Origin: Polaribacter sp.
Lineage (GTDB): Bacteria > Bacteroidota > Bacteroidia > Flavobacteriales > Flavobacteriaceae
Length of the DNA: 38,739 nucleotides
NCBI GenBank assembly: GCA_029252865.1
Contig: JAQXAP010000155.1
Span: 1-38,739, forward strand
Direction of reading: 5' to 3'
Shown: one piece after another, positions 1-8,115 of the stretch
How positions within the stretch are numbered: position 1 is the stretch's first letter
Layout: each line of letters opens with the position of its first letter
Notes under the pieces: generated by a model
Seen by the model: only the letters and a program-made list of their open reading frames with translations
The model's database searches: none
What the model was told of the DNA's origin: nothing
Position numbers and translations under genes: made by a program

Positions 1-2
1 TG

Positions 3-848
3 GTTCAAAGTCTTGATCTAATTTTAAATAAGATTGCAGCTGAAGATGCTGTTCCTTATGTCATTGCTGAAATTCCAACAAATCCAAGAGTTGAGGTTCC
101 AGATCTTGTAAAATTAAGAAATGTTTTGAGTGCAATACGTAAAACTGAAAGTGGAGAGGTGGCTATTGCACCGATTTTTCTTTTGGATCAAACATTTTGC
201 CCAAATTTACATTTTTTAGGTGAAGCCGATTTACTTTCAACAGTTAAAACTATTTCATTTGCTAGCGGGTCAAAATTTCCAAGTGGTGGGTTGTGCACAG
301 CTGGCTATTGTGTAGCAAATAAAAAAGGAGAAATATTAATAGAAAAAATAGGGTTGCATTTAAGACTTTGTGATAACGAAGCTACAGATTTTCAAATGGA
401 ATTATTAGCCAAACAATTACCATCAATGAAAAAACGAATTCATGAGGCTTATCTGAATACTCGTGACTTTGTAAACTTTATTAAGGATAATTTGCCAGAA
501 GCTAAAATTAATTTTGTCTCAGAGGAATTGGCCAAAGCAGGATTCACTCCATCTGTTTTTTCATTAGATCTGCCTACAAAAGGGAGTACTGATGAGGAAA
601 AAGAGGCTTACAAAAGAAATCTAAATCTGAAATTAATCAATATGATGATTAATGAAATTCCTAATGAAAGCAAAAATTGTGTAAGTTATGGGCAGTTAAA
701 AGGATCTTATTGGACAATACCAGCAACATCGACTCAAGGAACGACTAAAGAAGATCATAAAGATTATATTGCTAGAGTGTCTCTATCACCGCAAATGGAT
801 CTTGAGCTTCATAAAAAGGTTTTTTTAAAGTTCATTGAAACATTGTAA
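3..848 (+). CDS. Cys/Met metabolism PLP-dependent enzyme (cystathionine gamma-synthase/lyase-like), 5' truncated by window edge
   Basis: Reading frame is open from base 3 (VQSLDLILNKIAAEDAVPYVIAEIPTNPRVEVPDLVKLRNVLSAIRKTESG...), upstream of the TTG 'start' in the ORF track. 'AEIPTNPRVEVPDL' and 'ISFASGSKFPSGG' (putative PLP lysine region) fit the Cys/Met enzyme fold. Confidence 0.7.
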   Translation, partial: VQSLDLILNKIAAEDAVPYVIAEIPTNPRVEVPDLVKLRNVLSAIRKTESGEVAIAPIFLLDQTFCPNLHFLGEADLLSTVKTISFASGSKFPSGGLCTAGYCVANKKGEILIEKIGLHLRLCDNEATDFQMELLAKQLPSMKKRIHEAYLNTRDFVNFIKDNLPEAKINFVSEELAKAGFTPSVFSLDLPTKGSTDEEKEAYKRNLNLKLINMMINEIPNESKNCVSYGQLKGSYWTIPATSTQGTTKEDHKDYIARVSLSPQMDLELHKKVFLKFIETL

Positions 849-866
849 GAGTTTTTTTTAGAAATA

Positions 867-1847
867 TTATTCTATATATCCTTGCTTACGCATCCAATCG
901 TTATTAAACATTTTACCTATGTAACGACTTCCGTGATCATGGAATAAGACGACTACCACATCATTTTTTGTGAAATGTTCCTTTAGTTGTAAAACTCCCT
1001 TTATTGCAGATCCCGCAGAATTACCTAGAAACATACCTTCCTCTTTTGCTAAGCGTTGTGTATAAACCGCACCATCTTTATCGGTTACTTTTGTAAAACC
1101 ATCAATTATACTAAAGTCAACATTTTTTGGTAAGATATCTTCGCCTATTCCTTCAGTTACATAAGGATAAATTTCTTTTTCATCAAAAATTCCTGTTTCA
1201 TGGTATTTCTTAAATACACTTCCGTAGGTGTCAATTCCCCAAATTTTAATATTTGGATTTTGTTCTTTTAAATACTTGCCTACGCCCGAAATTGTTCCTC
1301 CTGTTCCCACTCCAACTATAAAATGAGTAATTTTTCCACTGGTTTGTTTCCAGATTTCTGGTCCGGTGCTTTCGTAATGTGCTTTCGCATTGCTAGGATT
1401 GTCATACTGATTTGCATACCAGCTATTTGGTATTTCTTTGGCCAAACGTTTAGAAACCGAATAATAAGATCGTGGGTCTTCAGGTTCTACTGCTGTTGGG
1501 CACACAATAACTTCAGCACCTACCGCTTTTAAAATATCGCACTTTTCTTTTGACTGTTTGTCTGCTAAAACGAAAATGCATTTATACCCTTTTACAATTG
1601 CGGCTAATGCCAACCCCATCCCCGTATTTCCTGAAGTTCCTTCAATAACAGTTCCACCAGGTTTTAATCTTCCATCTGCTTCTGCATCTTCGATCATTTT
1701 TAATGCCATGCGATCCTTAATCGAGTTCCCTGGATTAAAAGTTTCGTATTTAGCGAGCACTAAACAAGGTAGTTCCTCGGTAATCTTATTGATTTTGATA
1801 AGTGGTGTATTACCAATTGTTTCAAGGATATTTTTGGCGTATTCCAT
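867..1847 (-). CDS. Cysteine synthase / cystathionine beta-synthase-like PLP enzyme
   Basis: GNTPLIKINK, NPGNSIKDRMA (PLP lysine), EGTSGNTGMGLA, GVGTGGTISGVGKYLKE motifs. Confidence 0.88.
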   Translation of the reverse strand: MEYAKNILETIGNTPLIKINKITEELPCLVLAKYETFNPGNSIKDRMALKMIEDAEADGRLKPGGTVIEGTSGNTGMGLALAAIVKGYKCIFVLADKQSKEKCDILKAVGAEVIVCPTAVEPEDPRSYYSVSKRLAKEIPNSWYANQYDNPSNAKAHYESTGPEIWKQTSGKITHFIVGVGTGGTISGVGKYLKEQNPNIKIWGIDTYGSVFKKYHETGIFDEKEIYPYVTEGIGEDILPKNVDFSIIDGFTKVTDKDGAVYTQRLAKEEGMFLGNSAGSAIKGVLQLKEHFTKNDVVVVLFHDHGSRYIGKMFNNDWMRKQGYIE

Positions 1848-2124
1848 AGTTATAATTAATGCGATTCAAAAATCTGAAAGTAGGTTTACTCAGTAACTAA
1901 TTTAATAACAAATACAACTATTATTGTTGCAATTTTGATGTGTAAAACTTAGATTACAAGTGGGGTCAAAAATACGTAAAAATATTAAGGAGTGGTGCGT
2001 TTTTTTAGTGATGAATTTCTAAATTGAAAAATAAAATTTAACCTGTTATAGGTTTATAATGCTCATCATCGACATTATTTATAGTTTATGATAGTTGATA
2101 TATACATAGTTTTTAATCTGATCA

Positions 2125-2169
2125 TTTTATTTGCTGATTTTAGAATTATTTTTTTCATAGCAAATAAAA
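2125..2169. repeat. 11-bp perfect inverted repeat TTTTATTTGCT ... AGCAAATAAAA (23-nt spacer)
   Basis: Directly readable at 2125-2135 and 2159-2169, just downstream of the dnaE-like stop. Confidence 0.6.
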
Positions 2170-2191
2170 CTAGCTCTTTTTATTTGGTACT

Positions 2192-5100
2192 TTAACCTCT
2201 AGGATCAACTAAAATCCTCATTTTTTTAGATGTAATAATATTCATACTATAAAAATCATATCGATTGTTAATTTTACCATAACAAGCATAAATACCAATT
2301 CCGTTTATAGGATATAAGTGTACAACATCAGCAAAATGCACTGCGTCAAAATAGTTGCCTTCCCTATCGATAAAGGTGCTTAATCTCATTAATTTGCCTT
2401 GTGACGTTTTATTGTATCTAGTAGTAACCAGTAAACCATATATTAAAACATTCTGATTTGTAAAATCAATCATTTGTTTAGCTTTTATACTTGGTAAATA
2501 ATTCTCTGCTACAAGTTTAAAATAATTATGAATTGTAAACCCTAATAATTCTATTTGGTCATAGACATTTTCAATCCAATGAGGTTCTAGTTTTGGCAAT
2601 TCGTATTTTTTATGTTGAATTTTAAAAAGTTGCGATTGTTTTGTTTTTTGTTTTGTTGCATTCAATTTAAAAATAGCTTCCCATAATAATTGCGTTTTAG
2701 ATTTTCCTGTAAATCGAAACCCATCAATTCTAATTAAAATAGTGAGTTGCTCTATGCTTATAGTAACACGATCTATAAAATCATCTAAAGATGTAAATTT
2801 TCCGTGTAATTGACGTTCGGTTAATAGACGTTTGATAACCAAATGTTCTAAACTTTTTAAATAACCAAATCCTAAATAAATAGAGCTGTCAATAACAATA
2901 TTAGGGTGGTTGCTATTATTTATACAAGGCAGTTCAATAATTGCACCTTTCATTCTAGCTTCATGTATATAGTGCGCTGCAGAATAAAAACCACCTCCAT
3001 TATTTAAAACAGCTACCATAAATTCTATTGGATAATAGCATTTTAAAAATAAACTTTGATAACTTTCTATTGCGTAAGAAGCAGAATGCCCTTTTGCAAA
3101 AGCATATCCTGCAAAACTTTTAATCTGATTCCAAACTTCAAAAATTAAGGCCTCTGTATGTCCTTTTTTTCTACAATTATTAATAAACTTATCTTCTACA
3201 GCCTTAAACTCTTTAATAGAACGATATTTTCCACTCATTCCTCTTCTTAAAACATCTGCTTCACCGAGTGTTAAATCTGCAAATTTACTAGCCACTTTCA
3301 TTACATCTTCTTGATATACCATTACACCATAAGTTTCTGGCATAATCTCTAATAAAATAGGATTTGCATCTTTTCTTTTTGCTGGGTAGCGATGTCTTTT
3401 TATAAATTCATCTTTCATTCCAGAGCCAGAAACTCCTGGTCTAATAATTGAACTTGCAGCCACCAAACCCAAATAATCTTGTGTTTGTAATTTTTGCATT
3501 AACCCACGCATTGCAGGAGATTCTACATAATATGCACCAATTGCACCACCAGATTTTAATAAGTGATTAATGTTTTTATCAGTTTTAAATTTTTCTATAT
3601 CTGTAATATCAATTGGAGGAGCATTAGGTTTATTTTTTTTTATAATAGTAAGCGCTTCTTTAATTTTAGCTAGACCACGTTGACCTAAAATATCAAATTT
3701 AAAAACCCCTACATCATCCGCAATATTCATATCAAATTGAACAGTAGGATATCCCTTTGGCGGAAGATTTGTTGCAGAATAATAATGAATAGGTTTTTCT
3801 AAAATTAATATTCCTGCAGAATGAACACTTATGTAGTTGGGAAACCCTTCAATTAACTTACCATACTTTAAAATTAATTGGGCAATACCATCTATTTTTT
3901 GTTGTTGATATGTTGTAGCATTACTATTAGTTTTTGGTTGTGCTTTATTATTTTCTTTAGAAATACTATTTCTAAGAAAGGTTTTTTCTTGTTTTGATGT
4001 TTTACTCAGCTTGTCAATTTCTTCTTTTGGAAGTCCAAAAACCTTTCCTAATTCTCTAATTACGGCTTTGTATTTAAATGTATTATAAGTAGCTAAAAGT
4101 GCAGTGTTTTTAAAACGTTTAAAAATATAACTGGTAACATCATCTCTATCTTTCCAAGAAAAATCAATATCAAAATCTGGCGGAGATGCTCTAAATGGAT
4201 TTATAAATCGTTCGAAATACAAGTCTAATTCAATAGGGTCTACATCTGTAATACCAATAATATATGCAACAATACTATTTGCGCCACTACCTCTGCCTAC
4301 ATGAAAATATCCTTTGTTTTTTGCATAATTAATAATATCGTAATTGATTAAAAAAAAGGAAACAAATTTTAATTCAATAATAACTTTCAATTCTTTTTGA
4401 AGTCTATCAGTAACTTTTTGCGTTACTTTTTTATACCGTCTGTTGATGTTTGTCTTGCAAAGCTGTAACAGCATTGTGCAATCTTCTTTAAAGCTATTGC
4501 AATAATATTGTTTGTTTTGATTTTGTCTATCACTGCCAAATCCAAACTGAACATTACTGCATTGCTGCAGCAATACATTGGTATTTAAGCTTACATTAGG
4601 AAATTCTTTAAAGTAACCTTGTAAAATACTTGCAGCGTACATCTTATCTGTTTCTAAGCACTGCTCTTTTGTGGGTAGTTTGCTTAACAGTGTATTTTTA
4701 TCTATTGCACGTAATAATCTATGTGCATTAAAGTCTTTTTTATTTCGAATTGTAACTTGCTGTTGTATGACCAATTTATCTTCATATTTTTTTAAATATG
4801 AAAATCGGAGTTTATTAATTTCTATAACAGAAATACCTATAAATTCATTTTCCTTAAAAGAAGTTAAGTTTAGTTCTAATGTTTTCTCAAAAGGATAAAT
4901 AATAAAAACATCTTCTAAAAATTCTGGTTGATTTGGAATTGGTGTTTTAGACTCTAAAAATATAGACAAATACTTGTTGATGTTTTCAAAGCCTTTGTTG
5001 CTTTTTGCTATTGCAACAAACTGTTGGGTATTTCCGTTTCTAAAATCTACACCAACAATAGGTTTTATATTCAGTTTTTTAGCTTGTTGAATAAAGTTTA

Positions 5101-5233
5101 AACACGCAGAAGTATTGTTGATATCTGTAAGTGCAATGGTATCAATATTATTTTCTTTTGCGAGTTTTAATAATTCTACTTCAGAAAATGTACCATAACG
5201 TAAAGAATAATATGTGTGACAGTTTAAATACAT
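2192..5233 (-). CDS. DNA polymerase III alpha subunit-like error-prone polymerase (short DnaE, DnaE2-type context)
   Basis: N-terminal PHP-like domain (MYLNCHTYYSLRYG...ALTDINN), PolC/DnaE palm motifs GRGSGANSIVAYIIGITDVDP and PPDFDIDFSWKDRDDV, C-terminal OB-fold-like region. 1013 aa; start overlaps upstream dinB stop (TAATG). Confidence 0.88.
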   Translation of the reverse strand: MYLNCHTYYSLRYGTFSEVELLKLAKENNIDTIALTDINNTSACLNFIQQAKKLNIKPIVGVDFRNGNTQQFVAIAKSNKGFENINKYLSIFLESKTPIPNQPEFLEDVFIIYPFEKTLELNLTSFKENEFIGISVIEINKLRFSYLKKYEDKLVIQQQVTIRNKKDFNAHRLLRAIDKNTLLSKLPTKEQCLETDKMYAASILQGYFKEFPNVSLNTNVLLQQCSNVQFGFGSDRQNQNKQYYCNSFKEDCTMLLQLCKTNINRRYKKVTQKVTDRLQKELKVIIELKFVSFFLINYDIINYAKNKGYFHVGRGSGANSIVAYIIGITDVDPIELDLYFERFINPFRASPPDFDIDFSWKDRDDVTSYIFKRFKNTALLATYNTFKYKAVIRELGKVFGLPKEEIDKLSKTSKQEKTFLRNSISKENNKAQPKTNSNATTYQQQKIDGIAQLILKYGKLIEGFPNYISVHSAGILILEKPIHYYSATNLPPKGYPTVQFDMNIADDVGVFKFDILGQRGLAKIKEALTIIKKNKPNAPPIDITDIEKFKTDKNINHLLKSGGAIGAYYVESPAMRGLMQKLQTQDYLGLVAASSIIRPGVSGSGMKDEFIKRHRYPAKRKDANPILLEIMPETYGVMVYQEDVMKVASKFADLTLGEADVLRRGMSGKYRSIKEFKAVEDKFINNCRKKGHTEALIFEVWNQIKSFAGYAFAKGHSASYAIESYQSLFLKCYYPIEFMVAVLNNGGGFYSAAHYIHEARMKGAIIELPCINNSNHPNIVIDSSIYLGFGYLKSLEHLVIKRLLTERQLHGKFTSLDDFIDRVTISIEQLTILIRIDGFRFTGKSKTQLLWEAIFKLNATKQKTKQSQLFKIQHKKYELPKLEPHWIENVYDQIELLGFTIHNYFKLVAENYLPSIKAKQMIDFTNQNVLIYGLLVTTRYNKTSQGKLMRLSTFIDREGNYFDAVHFADVVHLYPINGIGIYACYGKINNRYDFYSMNIITSKKMRILVDPRG

Positions 5234-6447
5234 TATTGCTTTCTATGTGCTAAAAGGGTTGGGGGTTCACCATTAAAAGGATTGCTATAACGACCAATAG
5301 TTTTAGCTCCCATAGAAGCAGCTCGTGTAATACTTAATTCACCATATTTATTTCTAATGGTGTCCATCGCATTATATAAATTAATCATTTGTTCAGAGTC
5401 ATCAAATAAATTAATTTGATAATTACCACTAACAATGTCTGTTATTTTTACACCTACCAATCGTATTAATAAGCGTCTCTGGTACAGTTTTTTAAAAAGT
5501 GTTACTACTGCTGGTATGATGATATGATCTGCACTTGTGTATGGAATTTTAATTTGCTTTGTGTAGGTGTTAAAATCTGAATATCTAATTTTCACAACAA
5601 TTACCGATGCTAATTTATCTCCTTTTCGGAGTTGGTATGCTAAATTTTCTGCCATTGCAAAAATAGTTTCAGACAGTTTTTTCATATCAATAGTATCTTT
5701 ATTAAAAGTACGTTCCGTAGAAATAGATTTTCTTTCATGAAACGGAATTAAAGGAGGGTTATCAATTCCGTTGGCGCGTTTCCAAATTGTTCTTCCATTT
5801 AGCCCTAGAACACTTACTAACATCTCTACTGGCATTTCTTGAATTACTTTTACTTTTTCTACACCTAAATTTCTTAAAATTTGATATGTTTTTTCTCCAA
5901 CAGAAGGAATTTTTCGAATTGATAAAGGCGCCATAAATTCTTTTTCAAATCCCTCATTAATTAACAATTGATTATCTGGCTTAGCTTCACCAGTTGCAAC
6001 TTTAGAAACAATTTTATTTCCAGATAATCCAAAAGAAATAGGAAGTCCACTTTCTTTTATAATTCGTTGTCTTAATTCTGATGCATATTTATAGCTCCCA
6101 AAAAAAGTATCCATTCCTGTTAGATCAGCATAAAACTCGTCAATGCTTGCCTTTTCAAATAGCGGTACTTTTTCCTTGACTATTTCGGTTACCATTTGAG
6201 AGTACTTTGAATAAATAGATGTATTACCTCTTATAGTTACTGCTTCTGGGCACAAACGCTTTGCAACTTTCATAGACATGCCAGAATGCACCCCAAAAAG
6301 TCTAGTTTCATAGCTACAAGCAGCAACAATACCACGATCTCCTGTTCCACCAACCAATAAAGGTCTGTTTTTTAAACGACTGTCAATCAGTCGTTCACAA
6401 GACACAAAAAATGTATCTAAATCTAGGTGTAAAATATTTTTCTTCAC
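5233..6447 (-). CDS. dinB: DNA polymerase IV (DinB/Y-family), GTG start
   Basis: LHLDLDTFFVSCERL, ASIDEFYADLTG catalytic motifs, C-terminal QINLFDD clamp-binding-like motif. Start codon is GTG; an in-frame stop lies just upstream. Confidence 0.9.
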   Translation of the reverse strand: MKKNILHLDLDTFFVSCERLIDSRLKNRPLLVGGTGDRGIVAACSYETRLFGVHSGMSMKVAKRLCPEAVTIRGNTSIYSKYSQMVTEIVKEKVPLFEKASIDEFYADLTGMDTFFGSYKYASELRQRIIKESGLPISFGLSGNKIVSKVATGEAKPDNQLLINEGFEKEFMAPLSIRKIPSVGEKTYQILRNLGVEKVKVIQEMPVEMLVSVLGLNGRTIWKRANGIDNPPLIPFHERKSISTERTFNKDTIDMKKLSETIFAMAENLAYQLRKGDKLASVIVVKIRYSDFNTYTKQIKIPYTSADHIIIPAVVTLFKKLYQRRLLIRLVGVKITDIVSGNYQINLFDDSEQMINLYNAMDTIRNKYGELSITRAASMGAKTIGRYSNPFNGEPPTLLAHRKQ

Positions 6448-6451
6448 ACTA

Positions 6452-6459
6452 CAAAATTA
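6452..6459 (-). promoter_or_regulatory. Bacteroidota-type -7 element (TAATTTTG) of the dinB-dnaE operon
   Basis: Reverse complement of CAAAATTA; 4 nt between the element and the GTG start at 6447. Confidence 0.45.
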
Positions 6460-6484
6460 ACTACAATAATAAACATATATTGCT

Positions 6485-6492
6485 TATATTTG
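6485..6492 (+). promoter_or_regulatory. Bacteroidota-type -7 element (TATATTTG) of the XRE-S24 repressor gene
   Basis: Matches TAnnTTTG; ends 7 nt before the ATG at 6500. Confidence 0.5.
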
Positions 6493-6499
6493 TAGCATT

Positions 6500-7273
6500 A
6501 TGAAAATTGTATCAAAAAATATAAAACATCTGAGAACATTAAAAAACTTTTCTCAAGAAGTTTTGGCAGAAGAATTAAAGGTTACTAGATCTCGAATTGG
6601 TTCATATGAAGAGAATCGTTCTTCACCAACATTAGACTTTTTAATAGATTTTTCTAATTACTTTAAGGTACCCATTGATATTCTACTAAAAAATGATTTA
6701 ACAAAAACCAAAGATGTCTCGTTTATAGAAGTTGGAGAAAAGAGGGTTTTATTTCCAATAATAGTTGACGAACATAATGAAAACCTAATTGAAGTTGTTT
6801 CTACAAAGGCATCTGCAGGTTATTTATTAGGGTATGATGATCCGGAATATATAGAGCAATTAGAAAAAATTAAATTACCTTTTTTACCAACAGGAAAACA
6901 TAGAGCTTTCCCAATAAAAGGAGATTCGATGTTACCTATGAAAGATAATTCTTATGTGGTTGCAGAGTTTGTAGAAGACATATTAGATGTTAAAAATGGA
7001 ACTTCTTACATTATAGTTACTAAAAATGATGGAATGACTTACAAACGCGTTTATAATCAAATTGAAGAGAAGGGAAGTTTGCTTTTAAAACCAGATAATA
7101 GAGAATATCAATCTTATGAAGTTCCTATTTCTGAAGTCTTAGAACTTTGGAAATTTACATGTAGTATTAATACACAGGAGTATGATGAACATGAGCTGAA
7201 ATTAAGTAGTATTATACAAATGTTTAATGGTTTAGGAGTGGAGTTAGAGCTTTTGAAAAAGTCTTTAGTTTAA
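6500..7273 (+). CDS. XRE-family HTH repressor with C-terminal S24 (LexA/CI-like) peptidase domain
   Basis: HTH (NFSQEVLAEELKVTRSRIGSYEENRSSPTLDFLIDFSNYFKVPIDILL), putative Ala-Gly cleavage site (KASAGYLLGY), catalytic Ser (GDSMLPM) and Lys (TYKRV). Confidence 0.88.
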   Translation: MKIVSKNIKHLRTLKNFSQEVLAEELKVTRSRIGSYEENRSSPTLDFLIDFSNYFKVPIDILLKNDLTKTKDVSFIEVGEKRVLFPIIVDEHNENLIEVVSTKASAGYLLGYDDPEYIEQLEKIKLPFLPTGKHRAFPIKGDSMLPMKDNSYVVAEFVEDILDVKNGTSYIIVTKNDGMTYKRVYNQIEEKGSLLLKPDNREYQSYEVPISEVLELWKFTCSINTQEYDEHELKLSSIIQMFNGLGVELELLKKSLV

Positions 7274-7398
7274 AATGATGTCTTGTAAAATACTATCTTT
7301 TTTTGTGTAATTTTTCGAATGTTAAAAATTGAGGTAAAACTGCTTAATCGCATTCAGTTTCTTTCCTAAGCGCAAGGGTAATCTTAAATATATTACAT

Positions 7399-7432
7399 AA
7401 AAAAACAGTTTAGATATCTAAACTGTTTTTTT
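7399..7432. terminator. Bidirectional intrinsic terminator between XRE-S24 gene and tRNA
   Basis: Perfect 34-nt palindrome AAAAAAACAGTTTAGAT|ATCTAAACTGTTTTTTT with A/T tracts on both sides. Confidence 0.75.
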
Positions 7433-7449
7433 GTAGTCATTTAAGGTTG

Positions 7450-7523
7450 TAGCGAGAACGGGATTTGAACCCGTGACCTCAGGGTTATGAATCCTGCGCT
7501 CTAACCAACTGAGCTACCTCGCC
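7450..7523 (-). tRNA. tRNA-Met (CAT anticodon), probably elongator
   Basis: Reverse strand GGCGAGGTAGCTCAGTTGGTTAGAGCGCAGGATTCATAACCCTGAGGTCACGGGTTCAAATCCCGTTCTCGCTA: full cloverleaf, GGTTCAAATCC T-arm, CAT anticodon, no encoded CCA. Confidence 0.93.
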
Positions 7524-7630
7524 ATTGTTTTAAGGCTGCAAATATAATTTAAATTTATAAACTAGCAAGAAGTGTTTTATTTTTTTTTTAATAGAATTAA
7601 TACCTATATTGTCATCCTAAGAAAATAATA

Positions 7631-8014
7631 ATGGATAAAATAAAATTTGAGCTCGAAATCCCTATTCATGCATCTCCAAACATGTTGTATCAATATATTT
7701 CTTCACCTTCAAACCTTCAAGAGTGGTTTGCAGATAAGGTTAATTGTAGAGGAAAAGTGTTTAGTTTTGTTTGGGAAGGCACAGAAGAATTAGCAGAGTT
7801 AGTTACAAAAAAAACAGGCGAAAGAATTCGTTGGAAATGGTTAGAAAGTGAAGATGATGATAGTTTTTTTGAAATCAAAATTCAAGTAGATGCATTAACA
7901 AAAGATGTATCTTTAATTGTTACTGATTTTGCAGATGATGACGATGAGGTAGAAGAGTCTAGGCAATTGTGGCGTAATCAAATTGATGAATTAAGACACA
8001 CTATAGGTGCCTAA
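7631..8014 (+). CDS. START-like / AHSA1-type domain protein
   Basis: KIKFELEIPIHASPNMLYQYISSPSNLQEWFADKV...SFVWEGTEELAELV...IRWKWLE pattern of SRPBCC/START-like small proteins. Confidence 0.75.
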   Translation: MDKIKFELEIPIHASPNMLYQYISSPSNLQEWFADKVNCRGKVFSFVWEGTEELAELVTKKTGERIRWKWLESEDDDSFFEIKIQVDALTKDVSLIVTDFADDDDEVEESRQLWRNQIDELRHTIGA

Positions 8015-8035
8015 AATAACTTTTTATAAAATTTT

Positions 8036-8064
8036 AAAACTCAACACTTTTGTTGAGTTTTTTT
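8036..8064 (+). terminator. Intrinsic terminator downstream of START-like gene
   Basis: AAAACTCAACA-CTTT-TGTTGAGTTTT perfect 11-bp stem, 4-nt loop, T-tract. Confidence 0.8.
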
Positions 8065-8115
8065 ACGCCTAAATATTTAAAAATATACTAATTTTGCATC
8101 TTTAAATTATTAGTT

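Larger units (their letters stand above)
6449..6495. promoter_or_regulatory. Divergent operator candidate: 35-bp imperfect palindrome (6461-6495) plus extra CTACAA half-site (6449-6454)
   Basis: CTACAATAATAAACATATATTGCTTATATTTGTAG compared with its reverse complement matches CTACAAnnATAAnCA in each arm. ACTACAAAATTA/ACTACAATAATA also forms a near direct repeat. Confidence 0.6.

Noticed and set aside
1323-1896. Plus-strand ORFs 1323-1532 and 1558-1896
   Set aside because: Antisense to the CBS-like gene; low-complexity translations without recognisable domains, while the minus-strand frame is clearly coding.
7318-7360. AAACTG...CAGTTT short inverted repeat downstream of the XRE-S24 gene as a separate terminator or ncRNA
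   Set aside because: Only 6-bp arms and no T-tract; the strong palindrome at 7399-7432 is the better terminator.
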